Assembly: GCF_036898095.1 (NCBI RefSeq)
Contig: NC_090759.1
Location: forward strand, 28,625,735 to 28,689,734
Length of the DNA stretch: 64,000 nt
Direction of reading: 5' to 3'
DNA from: Palaemon carinicauda
Taxonomy: Eukaryota > Arthropoda > Malacostraca > Decapoda > Palaemonidae
Every line of letters begins with the position of its first letter. Within the stretch, counting starts at the first letter, position 1. The position numbers were made by a program, and so were the translations under genes. The notes under the pieces are model-generated. The model saw only the letters and a list, made by a program, of their open reading frames with translations. It searched no databases and was not told the origin of the DNA. Below, in pieces: positions 45,498 through 54,162 of the stretch.

Positions 45498-45834
45498 GTC
45501 AACAAATGACAAATGCGTAGAGAATTTGTACTTTTCCCTAACTACTGTAGTACAAACTTAGTTATTTATACAATTGTCCCGCCATCATCTGTTCCCCAAT
45601 AAGTCCTGCCTGTAAAGAAAAAGTGACTAGTTTCACCACTCTGTGAGTACTGTATATATACAGGTGGCTGGTACCCCTAGCCACCCCCTACCCAGTCTCT
45701 GGTTAGGGTTGCTACCTCACACCAAAAATCTAAATTGGCTACCTTCCAGCTTTACCAAAAGCATATCAATTTATAGATAACTCTCGGCTTGTATTATTTA
45801 GGGAAAAATACAAATTATCTACGAATTTGTCATA
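45498..45834 (+). repeat. ICR and right ITR of DIRS copy C
   Basis: ACAAATGACAAATGCGTAG (about 45503) is mirrored by CTACGAATTTGTCAT (about 45821-45834). Confidence 0.8.
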
Positions 45835-46430
45835 TAACTCTGCGATGTACTGTACTGAGGGAGTAATAGGTCAACTGTGATATGGCGGAGGATTACTATA
45901 CTATTACTTCGGAATACTTCAGTACGGGAGTTGAAGTCACTCTTGCTGAGGATTCATATGCAGACTGTGGTTGAGAAGTGAACTTCCTTACAAGATTATG
46001 TGATTCATTTAAGAGTATTTGAGGTTGTTAGTGGACAAACCTTCATGCCAGGCCATTCTTGTGTAATTAATGAGGTTGCTATGACCTTCTGTAGTCCCCA
46101 ATTTGGACCACCTGTAACTTCTCCCTTTTGGAAGATCCTGTGTGCAGAGCCCTTTTTAGGCCCCCCAAGCTTGACCAGTTCAGGAAGAGAGGCAGAGAAG
46201 GACTAGAGGGGAAGCCTATGATGGAGTTTCCCCTTTCCTGCTGTGAATAGGAGGTCATCTGGCATGTAATTGGTTAACCTGGTAGAGAAGTAGGGGTAAG
46301 TCTAAGATAACCGAGTGTTATTCACTATGGATACTTGCTACTTTTTCTGGGCTGTCAGCCCTCCCCTATTTGTAGACCAAGTGTTCGTAACTATCTCCAA
46401 CATCATTGAAAGCCTTAGCATTGATTCTGA
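45835..46430. other. Spacer, possible degraded gag
   Basis: No clear frame. Weak resemblance to gag-like sequence around 46050-46200, not asserted. Confidence 0.35.
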
Positions 46431-47720
46431 GGTGAGGATGCTGTGGCAGATTTCACTTGAAGATGCCCGAGGTGAATCGGTCCTCTACAGTTAACTCTTC
46501 CTAGTGAAGAAGTTAACGGGTGTTGGAGATCTTTGTGACTCCTCCCCTTAACTAGTTTGTACAGCAGTCAGGTTCATGGTAGAAACTATACTGTAGTACA
46601 GTATATGAAATTACTGAATTTTATCAGAGGAGACTTAATGCTTTCAGTGGATATGAAGGATTCATACTTACAAATACCCATTCATCAGGCTCCTCAAAGG
46701 TACCTCTGCTTCTTCCTCAACAAAGCAGTGTACCAGTTCAGGACAGGTTTTTTTTATTGCACACTGTTCTGTAGGTGTATGCCCTGATGACATCTTGGGG
46801 TCTCACTCATACGGGATACACTCGCATTCACATAGAGACATTAGCTTCTGTATTGAGATTGCATTCTCACCTTTTGTTGTAATCTGGGGTTTAGATGATT
46901 GGGGAAGTTTAATCTCACACCCAAGCAGAGGTTGAGATACCTGATCATGCTTAGACGCAGCAGCTGCGAAAGTATTTTCATAAGTCGATTGCATGAGCAA
47001 GCTCAGAGAGGTAATGTGACTGTTCTGTCCAGACAGCGCTTCCTGCTTGATGTTGGCAAAGTTGTCCTGACCACCTGACCTTATTGGAGAAGCTTGTTCC
47101 TTGGGAGTAGTGACTGGTATCTCCATCAGAGATTTCCCGTTCTCTCCTGTTCCAGTAGAATAGGAGGTACAGGCTGATCTTACCTAGTGGCTGGATGAAG
47201 AAAAACAACCCTATTCTCATGTGTCGAAGGAGGGCTGGAGCTAGCTAGCAACTGAGTGACCTGGCCATGTTAGGTGTGTGGGCCAACCGAAGAAATGCAT
47301 CTGCATCAACATTTTGAAGATACAACTAGCATTAAAAGAATGTTTTAGGGGGTTTCTAGAGCAATAATACCACCATAGTAACTGTGTCTGTAAGCAAAGA
47401 TGTACGGTTATCCCTACCTTTTTGCAAGTCCATAATGCAGGAGGACATCTGGGTGACAAATTACTCTGTAGATATGTTAGCCAGATACATTCTAGGGAAG
47501 ATGGATCTATTACCAGATATGCGTGGTCGCAAGTGGTAGGTTGTATCATCAGAGGGGCCTTACATCCTTGTGTAGCAGAAAGCCTTTTTGGCCTTGTGGT
47601 GCTTACTGGAAATCAGTCTGTTCATCACATGGGTAAACAAGAAGCTCCCTTTGTTGTGTTTGCCATTCCAGATTTATGGGCAGTGGACACCTACTCCTTT
47701 CCCCAGACTCGCTTATATTA
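46430..47720 (+). pseudogene. DIRS remnant F: RT and methyltransferase-like pieces
   Basis: 46557-46787 contains the RT palm: FIRGDLMLSVDMKDSYLQIPIHQAPQRYLCF, VYQFRTGF. A residual LDDW occurs near 46890. 47540-47720 resembles the methyltransferase-like segment (SVHHMGKQEAPFVVFAIPDLWAVDTYSFPQ against the family consensus of the form DLFAT...PVPDP...AFPPF). No intact frame and no termini detected. It is more divergent from families 1 and 3 than their copies are from each other. Confidence 0.6.
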
Positions 47721-47827
47721 ACGTATTCTGATGATTGGAAGTCTCTTTAGTTTTGTGTCGGTATTCGTGGCCAAAACCCAGGATCAGTTGGCAAACAACC
47801 CAGGTTCAAAACCTTCTCCATCCCCTG

Positions 47828-48003
47828 ATTTTTAAATATTTAACTTAGCCGGTGAATATATAATAGCTGCAACTCTGCGGCTCGACAGAAAACATACTAA
47901 AAAAACTCGCGAGCGATCGCTATGAAGGTTGCGGGTGTGCCCACCAGCGCCAACTGTCGGCCAGATACCACTCTTGTATGTAAACAAAACCTTCAATTCT
48001 TCT
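47828..48003 (+). repeat. Left ITR of intact family-1 DIRS
   Basis: Matches 54163-54325 in reverse complement with about two mismatches over 150 bp, ending at CTTCAATTCTTCTC. Contains CTCGCGAGCGATCGC. Confidence 0.93.
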
Positions 48004-48206
48004 CTGTCGACGTTGACGACAAGACGTATTCATACTCGCTGTAGAACCTGGAGTTTTCCCATCATATTTGGTGAAGTACTTTATTTTGGTTTGAGCTTTC
48101 GCAGTAGAGGTGTTTTTCCTCAACATAAACTCTTGAACTCTTTATTGAATCGGATTATTTGTTGATGACTTGGATTGTTTTTGAAATTTTCTTTGACTAA
48201 TTCAAA

Positions 48207-50666
48207 ATGGCTGACCCTTCTCAAGTACCTAGATTTCGAAAGTGTAATGCTAGGGACTGTAATAGGCGTCTTCCAAAGGCTTCTCTCGACCCACATACTG
48301 TTTGTTCCAATTGTCGGGGTAAAACCTGTCAATTGGGAGATCGGTGTGAGGAATGCGTGGGCCTTTCGGAATTCGATTGGCTCGAATATGATAAATATGC
48401 ACGCAGACTAGAGAGAGATAGGGTAAGGAGAAGTTCATCTAGGTCCGTAGATTTTTCCTCTCCACATGCCCCTGAACCTAATCCTTCCCCTGTAGTGGTT
48501 GTTCCTAACCCCCCTTCTAGCACTCAGGAACCGTCTATGCAAGACATGTTACGTGCTATTCATGCCTTGGGGGAGAGAGTTGAAGCGTTAGCAAGTGACC
48601 GTAATCAACTCATGGCTGACGTGAAGGAACTTAAGTGCCATAGTGCCACGGCGGAAAGTGGGAAAGTGATTAGTGCGCAAAGTGTTGTGAACAGTGTTGC
48701 GACCGAGGGTTCGTCTGTTCGTGCCTGTCGTTCACCTAGTCCGGGACCTCTTGCAAGCTCCCAAGCCCAGGGGAGAAGCAATGTCGTACGTCTTATGGGT
48801 TCGAGAGGCCTTGATCAGCGAACAGACGTTGCCTCTATGGTATCAGGCGTATCTCGTCAAGATCGCCCCTACCATAAGACGAGAGAGCCCATTTTTACCT
48901 CGTCTTCCGAAGGCTTTTCACGCAAGAAACCATGGAGTAAGGTTTCTAGGCCTCTTAAACGCAAGTCGGTCCCTTCAGGACAGGTCCAACGTCCTGGATG
49001 TAGTCATTGGGACAGTTCGGACCCGTTGCTGTCATCGGATGACTGCTCGCCGCCTAAGCAAGGCAAAGTTGTGCCGTCTCAGACGCTAACCCCGTCTGTT
49101 ACCGCACCCGTTCCCGTAGACCCTAAATGGGTTATACTGCAGGACATGCAGTCTAAGCTTGCGTCCCTTATGGAAGACTACAACGCAGAGAAGTTTTCCG
49201 TTGAGCCTAGCCGTTTATCTCATAAAGATCCTGGCCTTCAGCCACCCAAGCGTTCTGTTGTGCGTCCTGTTGACGTTGGTGTAGCCATCTCACGTCAAAC
49301 AGTTGGGGTTGTACCACACCCGATGCGGTCTCGTGTGGATTTTCAGCCGCATGTGGACGTTAGGCAACTCGCTGATGCGCCTGGTGACGTTCAGGACGTT
49401 CGCCAACCATCAGAGTTGACTTGTTTTGACGCGGTGCGTCAACCTCCGCAACCTAGAGTTGTTTTGACTGCACAACCCAGGCGGTCTAAGCAGTCTCGGG
49501 TGGACGCTGTGCGTCCTCACGCACCTGTTGTTGTTGACAGTTCCCAGACTGTTCAGCAGTTTCAGGACGCTGCGTCCTGCTCCGCCACTTATGCACCAGT
49601 GCGGGCGGACGCTGCGTGTCAAGCATTGCCAACCCCTTTGCTTGTTTCTCATCAGTTGTCAGATGAGGAACTTTCGGATGAGGACGTTGCTGACCCTCAG
49701 CCTGAGGATCATCCTTCAGATATTGATGAGCCTAGAGCAGTTCCGCCATCTATGGACTTTAAAAAAGTCATGCTCATTTTTAAAGAGTTGTTTCCTGAAC
49801 ACTTTGTCTCTGTGGCTCCTCGTTCGCCGCCGTCTGAGTTTGTTTTAGGCGTACCTGCTGCCATGCCAGCCTTTACAAAACTCGTTCTCTCTCGCTCATC
49901 CAAGAGAGCTTTACGGCTGTTAGGCGATTGGTTGGAAACCAAGAGGAGTTTAGGGAAGACGGCCTTTGCCTTCCCCCCATCTAAACTCTCGTCTAGATCG
50001 AGCGTCTGGTATGCCACGGGAGAAGTTCTTGGCTTGGGAGTTCCTGCCTCTGCCCAGGGCGACTTCTCAAGTCTTGTAGACTCTCCCCGCCGCCTAGCCA
50101 TGAGACGCTCGAAGATTAGTTGGTCATCCTCAGACCTTGACCATCTACTTAAAGGCATTTTTAGGGCTTTTGAAGTTTTCAACTTCCTTGACTGGTGTTT
50201 GGGAGCCTTGAGTAGGAAAATCTCATCAGCCGATAGAGATGTCTCCTTACTCATTATGTCCTGCATGGATAAGGCCATCCGCGATGGATCCAATGAGCTC
50301 TCCTCCTCGTTTACTTCAGGAGTCCTAAAGAAACGAGAGTCTCTGTGCTCTTTTCTGTCAGCAGGAGTGACGCCCTGTCAACGATCTGAGCTACTCTTTG
50401 CCCCTTTGTCTAAGTTCTTGTTTCCTGAACTTTTAGTTAAGGACATAGCATTGTCTCTTGTGCATAAGGACACCCATGACTTGGTTGCGTCCTCGGCTCG
50501 CAAAGGGACCCCTTCGTCTGCCTTGTCTGCTAGACCTAGGATAGACACTCCAGCGTCCAGGTTTATTCCGCCCTTTCGTGGCAGAGCCCCCAGCAGGGGA
50601 AGTACTCGTGCCGAAGGAAAGAGAGGAAAGAGGAAAGGAGCCAAGTCCTCGCGTGGCAGAGTCTGA
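48207..50666 (+). CDS. Gag of family-1 DIRS (819 aa)
   Basis: Starts ATGGCTGACCCTTCT at 48207. The N-terminal zinc-type signature is C13-x4-C18-x11-H30-x2-C33-x2-C36-x4-C41-x5-C47-x2-C50. A probable coiled coil lies at about residues 110-150 (MQDMLRAIHALGERVEALASDRNQL). A long, variable, Val/Asp/Gln/Arg-rich linker follows, then a conserved globular region at about 515-770 (MDFKKVMLIFKELFPEHF, RALRLLGDWLETKRSLGKTAF, LGLGVPASAQGDFSSL) and a basic Arg/Gly/Lys tail (SRGSTRAEGKRGKRKGAKSS) ending at TGA. Likely the nucleocapsid/structural protein. Its reading frame continues after the TGA into the YR frame with no further stop. Confidence 0.9.
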   Translation: MADPSQVPRFRKCNARDCNRRLPKASLDPHTVCSNCRGKTCQLGDRCEECVGLSEFDWLEYDKYARRLERDRVRRSSSRSVDFSSPHAPEPNPSPVVVVPNPPSSTQEPSMQDMLRAIHALGERVEALASDRNQLMADVKELKCHSATAESGKVISAQSVVNSVATEGSSVRACRSPSPGPLASSQAQGRSNVVRLMGSRGLDQRTDVASMVSGVSRQDRPYHKTREPIFTSSSEGFSRKKPWSKVSRPLKRKSVPSGQVQRPGCSHWDSSDPLLSSDDCSPPKQGKVVPSQTLTPSVTAPVPVDPKWVILQDMQSKLASLMEDYNAEKFSVEPSRLSHKDPGLQPPKRSVVRPVDVGVAISRQTVGVVPHPMRSRVDFQPHVDVRQLADAPGDVQDVRQPSELTCFDAVRQPPQPRVVLTAQPRRSKQSRVDAVRPHAPVVVDSSQTVQQFQDAASCSATYAPVRADAACQALPTPLLVSHQLSDEELSDEDVADPQPEDHPSDIDEPRAVPPSMDFKKVMLIFKELFPEHFVSVAPRSPPSEFVLGVPAAMPAFTKLVLSRSSKRALRLLGDWLETKRSLGKTAFAFPPSKLSSRSSVWYATGEVLGLGVPASAQGDFSSLVDSPRRLAMRRSKISWSSSDLDHLLKGIFRAFEVFNFLDWCLGALSRKISSADRDVSLLIMSCMDKAIRDGSNELSSSFTSGVLKKRESLCSFLSAGVTPCQRSELLFAPLSKFLFPELLVKDIALSLVHKDTHDLVASSARKGTPSSALSARPRIDTPASRFIPPFRGRAPSRGSTRAEGKRGKRKGAKSSRGRV

Positions 50667-52599
50667 CTGCCCGCAGCTTCAGACAGCAGTAGGTGCCAGA
50701 CTCAAGAACTTCTGGCGAGCCTGGGAGAAGAGAGGCGCAGATCAACAGTCTGTGAGGTTGCTCAGAGAGGGGTACAAAATCCCATTTGTACGCAAACCTC
50801 CTCTAGCGACTTCCCCCATCGATCTCTCTCCCAGGTACCGAGAGGAAGCAAAGAGACAAGCCCTGAAACTAGAAGTGTCTCTTTTGCTAGAGAAGGGAGC
50901 GGTGGTCAAAGTCTCGGACCTTCAATCACCGGGGTTTTACAACCGTCTCTTCCTAGTACCGAAGAAGACAGGAGGTTGGAGACCGGTGCTAGACGTCAGT
51001 GCTCTGAATGTCTTTGTCACAAAGACAAAGTTCACCATGGAGACCACGAAGTCAGTCTTAGCAGCGGTCAGAAAGGGAGACTGGATGGTCTCTCTCGACC
51101 TAAGAGACGCTTACTTCCACATCCCCATTCACTCAGATTCCCAACCTTTTCTGAGATTTGTGTTCGACAATGTGGTGTACCAGTTTCGGGCCCTGTGCTT
51201 TGGCCTAAGTCCTGCTCCTCTCGTGTTTACGAGGCTTATGAGGAATGTGGCAAAATTCCTCCATTTATCGGGTATCCGAGCCTCCCTTTATTTGGACGAC
51301 TGGCTTCTCAGAGCCTCGTCCAGTCATCGCTGTCTGAAGGATCTCAATTGGACTTTGGATCTGACCAAGGAATTGGGACTTCTGGTCAACTTGGAAAAGT
51401 CCCAGCTGATCCCATCCCAAACTATTCTGTATTTAGGGATGGAGATTCGCAGTCCAGTTTTTCGGGCTTTTCCGTCTGCCCCCAGAATAGATCAAGCCCT
51501 GCTCGTAATCCAAAGGATGTTGAAGAGAGAATGTTGCTCAGTCAGGAATTGGATGAGTCTAGTAGGAACTCTATCATCCCTGGAGCAGTTGGTCTCGCTA
51601 GGAAGGCTACACCTCCGACCTCTACAATTCCATCTAGCTTTTCACTGGAAAAAGGACAAGACGCTAGAGGCGGTCTCGATCCCGATTTCCGAAACAGTAA
51701 AGACTTGCCTGAATTGGTGGAAAGACAATATCAGTCTACGAGAGGGACTTCCCCTAGCAGTTCAGAAACCAAACCACGTTCTATTCTCAGACGCATCGGA
51801 TTTGGGTTGGGGTGCGACACTGGACGGTCGGGAATGCTCAGGTCTGTGGACCTCAAGTCAGAAGAGCATGCATATCAACGGCAAGGAGCTTTTGGCATTG
51901 CACCTGGCCTTGATGAGCTTCGAGAGTCTCCTTCGAGACAAAGTGGTGGAGATCAACTCGGACAACACCACAGCCTTGGCGTACATTTCCAAACAAGGAG
52001 GCACCCACTCCCTGACACTGTACGAGATCGCAAGGGACCTGCTCATCTGGTCAAGAGATCGAGGCATCTCCCTGGTAATGAGGTTTATCCAGGGCGACTT
52101 GAACGTTCTAGCAGATTGCCTCAGTCGGAGAGGTCAGGTAATTCCTACCGAATGGACCCTCCACAAGGATGTGTGCAAGAGGCTTTGGGTGACTTGGGGT
52201 CAACCCACCATAGACCTCTTTGCAACCTCGATGACCAAGAGGCTTCCAATCTATTGCTCTCCAGTCCCAGACCCAGCAGCAATACATATAGATGCCTTTC
52301 TCCTAGATTGGTCTCACCTAGACCTATACGCATTCCCACCATTCAAGATTGTCAACAAGGTACTGCAGAAATTCGCCTCTCACGAAGGGACAAGGTTGAC
52401 GTTAGTTGCTCCCCTCTGGCCCGCGAGAGAATGGTTCACCGAGGTACTTCGATGGCTGGTAGACTTTCCAAGAAGTCTTCCTCTAAGAGTAGACCTATTA
52501 CGTCAGCCACACGTAAAGAAGGTACACCAAAGCCTCCACGCTCTTCGTCTGACTGCCTTCAGACTATCGAAAGACTCTCGAGAGCTAGAGGCTTTTTGA
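50545..52599 (+). CDS. RT/RNase H/methyltransferase-like protein of family-1 DIRS
   Basis: The frame is open from just after TAG 50542-50544 to TAG 52597-52599 and overlaps gag by about 120 nt in +1 phase. The first usable start-like codon is GTG 50578 and no ATG lies in the overlap. Numbering from 50578: RT with LDVSALN (138-144), SLDLRDAYFHIPIH (172-185), FGLSPAP (208-214) and YLDD (238-241). RNase H with FSDASDLGWG (Asp405), INGKELLAL (Glu437), INSDNTTALAY (Asp462) and ADCLSRRG. DAM-like region with IDLFAT (545-550), PVPDP and AFPPF (585-589), then LVAPLWPAREWF. All RT and RNase H catalytic residues are present. Expression probably needs +1 frameshifting from gag. Confidence 0.95.
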   Translation, partial: TLQRPGLFRPFVAEPPAGEVLVPKEREERGKEPSPRVAESDCPQLQTAVGARLKNFWRAWEKRGADQQSVRLLREGYKIPFVRKPPLATSPIDLSPRYREEAKRQALKLEVSLLLEKGAVVKVSDLQSPGFYNRLFLVPKKTGGWRPVLDVSALNVFVTKTKFTMETTKSVLAAVRKGDWMVSLDLRDAYFHIPIHSDSQPFLRFVFDNVVYQFRALCFGLSPAPLVFTRLMRNVAKFLHLSGIRASLYLDDWLLRASSSHRCLKDLNWTLDLTKELGLLVNLEKSQLIPSQTILYLGMEIRSPVFRAFPSAPRIDQALLVIQRMLKRECCSVRNWMSLVGTLSSLEQLVSLGRLHLRPLQFHLAFHWKKDKTLEAVSIPISETVKTCLNWWKDNISLREGLPLAVQKPNHVLFSDASDLGWGATLDGRECSGLWTSSQKSMHINGKELLALHLALMSFESLLRDKVVEINSDNTTALAYISKQGGTHSLTLYEIARDLLIWSRDRGISLVMRFIQGDLNVLADCLSRRGQVIPTEWTLHKDVCKRLWVTWGQPTIDLFATSMTKRLPIYCSPVPDPAAIHIDAFLLDWSHLDLYAFPPFKIVNKVLQKFASHEGTRLTLVAPLWPAREWFTEVLRWLVDFPRSLPLRVDLLRQPHVKKVHQSLHALRLTAFRLSKDSRELEAF

Positions 52600-53624
52600 A
52601 GGAGGCAGCCAGTGTGATTGCAAGAGCGAGGAGAGCTTCTACCATTAGAGTTTACCAATCGAAGTGGGAAATCTTCCGAGACTGGTGCAAGTCAGTATCT
52701 GTATCCTCGTCCAGTACCTCTGTAGCCCAAATCGCTGATTTTCTCTTATACCTGAGAAGAGTTCGCTCCCTTTCAGCTCCCACGATCAAGGGCTACAGGA
52801 GCATGTTGGCTTCGGTCTTCCGGCATAGAGGCTTAGATCTTTCCAACAATAAAGATCTACAAGATCTACTTAAGTCTTTTGAGACCTCTAAGGAACGTCG
52901 TTTGGCTACACCTGGATGGAATTTAGATGTGGTCCTAAGATTCCTCATGTCAGACAGGTTTGAGCCTTTACATTCAGCCTCCCTGAAGGATCTCACTCTT
53001 AAGACTCTTTTCCTGGTGTGCTTGGCCTCGGCTAAAAGAGTCAGTGAGCTTCATGCCTTCAGCAAGAACATCGGTTTTTCGACAGAAAAAGCCACTTGTT
53101 CTCTTCAACTTGGTTTCCTGGCCAAGAATGAACTGCCTTCTCGTCCTTGGCCTAAATCTTTTGATATTCCTAGCTTATCAGAGATCGTAGGCAACGAACT
53201 AGAGAGAGTATTATGCCCCGTTAGAGCTCTTAAGTTCTATTTAGCTCGTACTAAGCCTTTACGAGGTACATCTGAAGCGTTATGGTGTTCGGTTAAGAAA
53301 CCATCCTTACCTATGTCAAAGAATGCTTTGTCATATGTTATCAGATTGTTAATACGAGAAGCTCATTCCCACTTGAGTGAGGAAGACCGATCTTTGCTTA
53401 AGGTTAAGACGCACGAGATTAGAGCTATAGCAACTTCCGTGGCCTTCAAGCAAAATAGATCTCTGCAAAGTATCATGGACGCGACCTTTTGGAGAAGCAA
53501 GTCAGTGTTCGCGTCATTTTACTTGAAAGATGTCCAGACTCTTTACGAGGACTGCTACACACTGGGTCCATTCGTAGCAGCGAGTGCAGTAGTGGGTGAG
53601 GGTTCAACCACTACACTTCCCTAA
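50667..53624 (+). CDS. Tyrosine recombinase frame of family-1 DIRS
   Basis: Opens immediately after the gag TGA and is continuous to TAA 53622-53624. The first part (50667-52550) overlaps RT and encodes hydrophilic Ser/Arg/Gly/Pro-rich peptide without a recognised fold. The recombinase domain runs from about 52580 (LSRARGFLKEAASVIARARRASTIRVYQSKWEIFRDWC, core-binding) to the end. Catalytic residues by codon position: Arg 53037 (SAKRVSEL), His 53412 and Arg 53421 (THEIRAIA), Trp 53490 (ATFWRSK), Tyr 53520 (FASFYLKDV). It would resolve and integrate circular element DNA. The first start-like codon after the TGA is CTG, so readthrough, frameshift or an internal ATG is required for expression. 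Confidence 0.93.
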   Translation: MPAASDSSRCQTQELLASLGEERRRSTVCEVAQRGVQNPICTQTSSSDFPHRSLSQVPRGSKETSPETRSVSFAREGSGGQSLGPSITGVLQPSLPSTEEDRRLETGARRQCSECLCHKDKVHHGDHEVSLSSGQKGRLDGLSRPKRRLLPHPHSLRFPTFSEICVRQCGVPVSGPVLWPKSCSSRVYEAYEECGKIPPFIGYPSLPLFGRLASQSLVQSSLSEGSQLDFGSDQGIGTSGQLGKVPADPIPNYSVFRDGDSQSSFSGFSVCPQNRSSPARNPKDVEERMLLSQELDESSRNSIIPGAVGLARKATPPTSTIPSSFSLEKGQDARGGLDPDFRNSKDLPELVERQYQSTRGTSPSSSETKPRSILRRIGFGLGCDTGRSGMLRSVDLKSEEHAYQRQGAFGIAPGLDELRESPSRQSGGDQLGQHHSLGVHFQTRRHPLPDTVRDRKGPAHLVKRSRHLPGNEVYPGRLERSSRLPQSERSGNSYRMDPPQGCVQEALGDLGSTHHRPLCNLDDQEASNLLLSSPRPSSNTYRCLSPRLVSPRPIRIPTIQDCQQGTAEIRLSRRDKVDVSCSPLARERMVHRGTSMAGRLSKKSSSKSRPITSATRKEGTPKPPRSSSDCLQTIERLSRARGFLKEAASVIARARRASTIRVYQSKWEIFRDWCKSVSVSSSSTSVAQIADFLLYLRRVRSLSAPTIKGYRSMLASVFRHRGLDLSNNKDLQDLLKSFETSKERRLATPGWNLDVVLRFLMSDRFEPLHSASLKDLTLKTLFLVCLASAKRVSELHAFSKNIGFSTEKATCSLQLGFLAKNELPSRPWPKSFDIPSLSEIVGNELERVLCPVRALKFYLARTKPLRGTSEALWCSVKKPSLPMSKNALSYVIRLLIREAHSHLSEEDRSLLKVKTHEIRAIATSVAFKQNRSLQSIMDATFWRSKSVFASFYLKDVQTLYEDCYTLGPFVAASAVVGEGSTTTLP

Positions 53625-54032
53625 TTCCATATCCTTTTAATCTGTCTCTTGAAATGTTTTTAATATTGTTTTTATGGGTTGTTCGGAAGGCTAAGAAGCC
53701 TTTCGCATCCTGGTTGATTTGGCGGGTGATCAAAGTCATTTCTTGAGAGCGCCCAGATTAGGGGTTTGATGAGGTCCTGTTGTATGGGTTGCAGCCCTTG
53801 ATACTTCAGCTCCTGGGAGTCTGTCAGCATCCTAAGAGGATCGCTGGGCTCCGTGAGGAAGACAGACTTACAAGGCAGAGTAATCATCTAAGTCAACTTC
53901 CTTACCAGGTACCTATTTATTTTGGTTTTGTTATATTGATAACTGTCAAAATGAAAAAACTCTTAGCTTATACGCTGTAAACATAATTAACTCTGGTCTC
54001 TACCCACCTCCTTGGGTGTGAATCAGCTATTA
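53625..54032 (+). other. 3' UTR of intact family-1 DIRS
   Basis: Noncoding and conserved with 26925-27310 of copy 2. Confidence 0.8.
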
Positions 54033-54119
54033 TATATTCACCGGCTAAGTTAAATATTTAAAAATGATATTTTAATTATAAAATAAATTTTTGAATATAC
54101 TTACCCGGTGAATATATAA
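54033..54119 (+). repeat. ICR of intact family-1 DIRS
   Basis: First part TTATATATTCACCGGCTAAG...AAATATTTA is the complement of the left end. Second part from AAAATGATATTTTAATTATA to ACCCGGTGAATATATAA is the complement of the right end (54305-54363). Confidence 0.93.
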
Positions 54120-54162
54120 ATTAAATGACCCTCCCTTCCTCCCCAATAGAGACGCAGCGGGA

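Larger units (their letters stand above)
40187..45834 (+). mobile_element. DIRS copy C (family 3): both termini present, YR missing
   Basis: Left terminus TTCCGTAACTGG at 40189 and an ICR/right ITR pair at 45498-45834 (AATTTGTACTTTTCCCTAAC mirrored by GGGAAAAATACAAATTATC). Inside are gag, RT and RNase H, but after the RNase H end (NLSRATQIVGSEW, about 44995) the sequence goes almost directly to the 3' UTR (45100). The methyltransferase-like and YR regions are therefore deleted. Confidence 0.8.

Noticed and set aside
48250..48523. Minus-strand ORFs opposite the intact family-1 gag
   Set aside because: No recognisable motif; antisense shadows.
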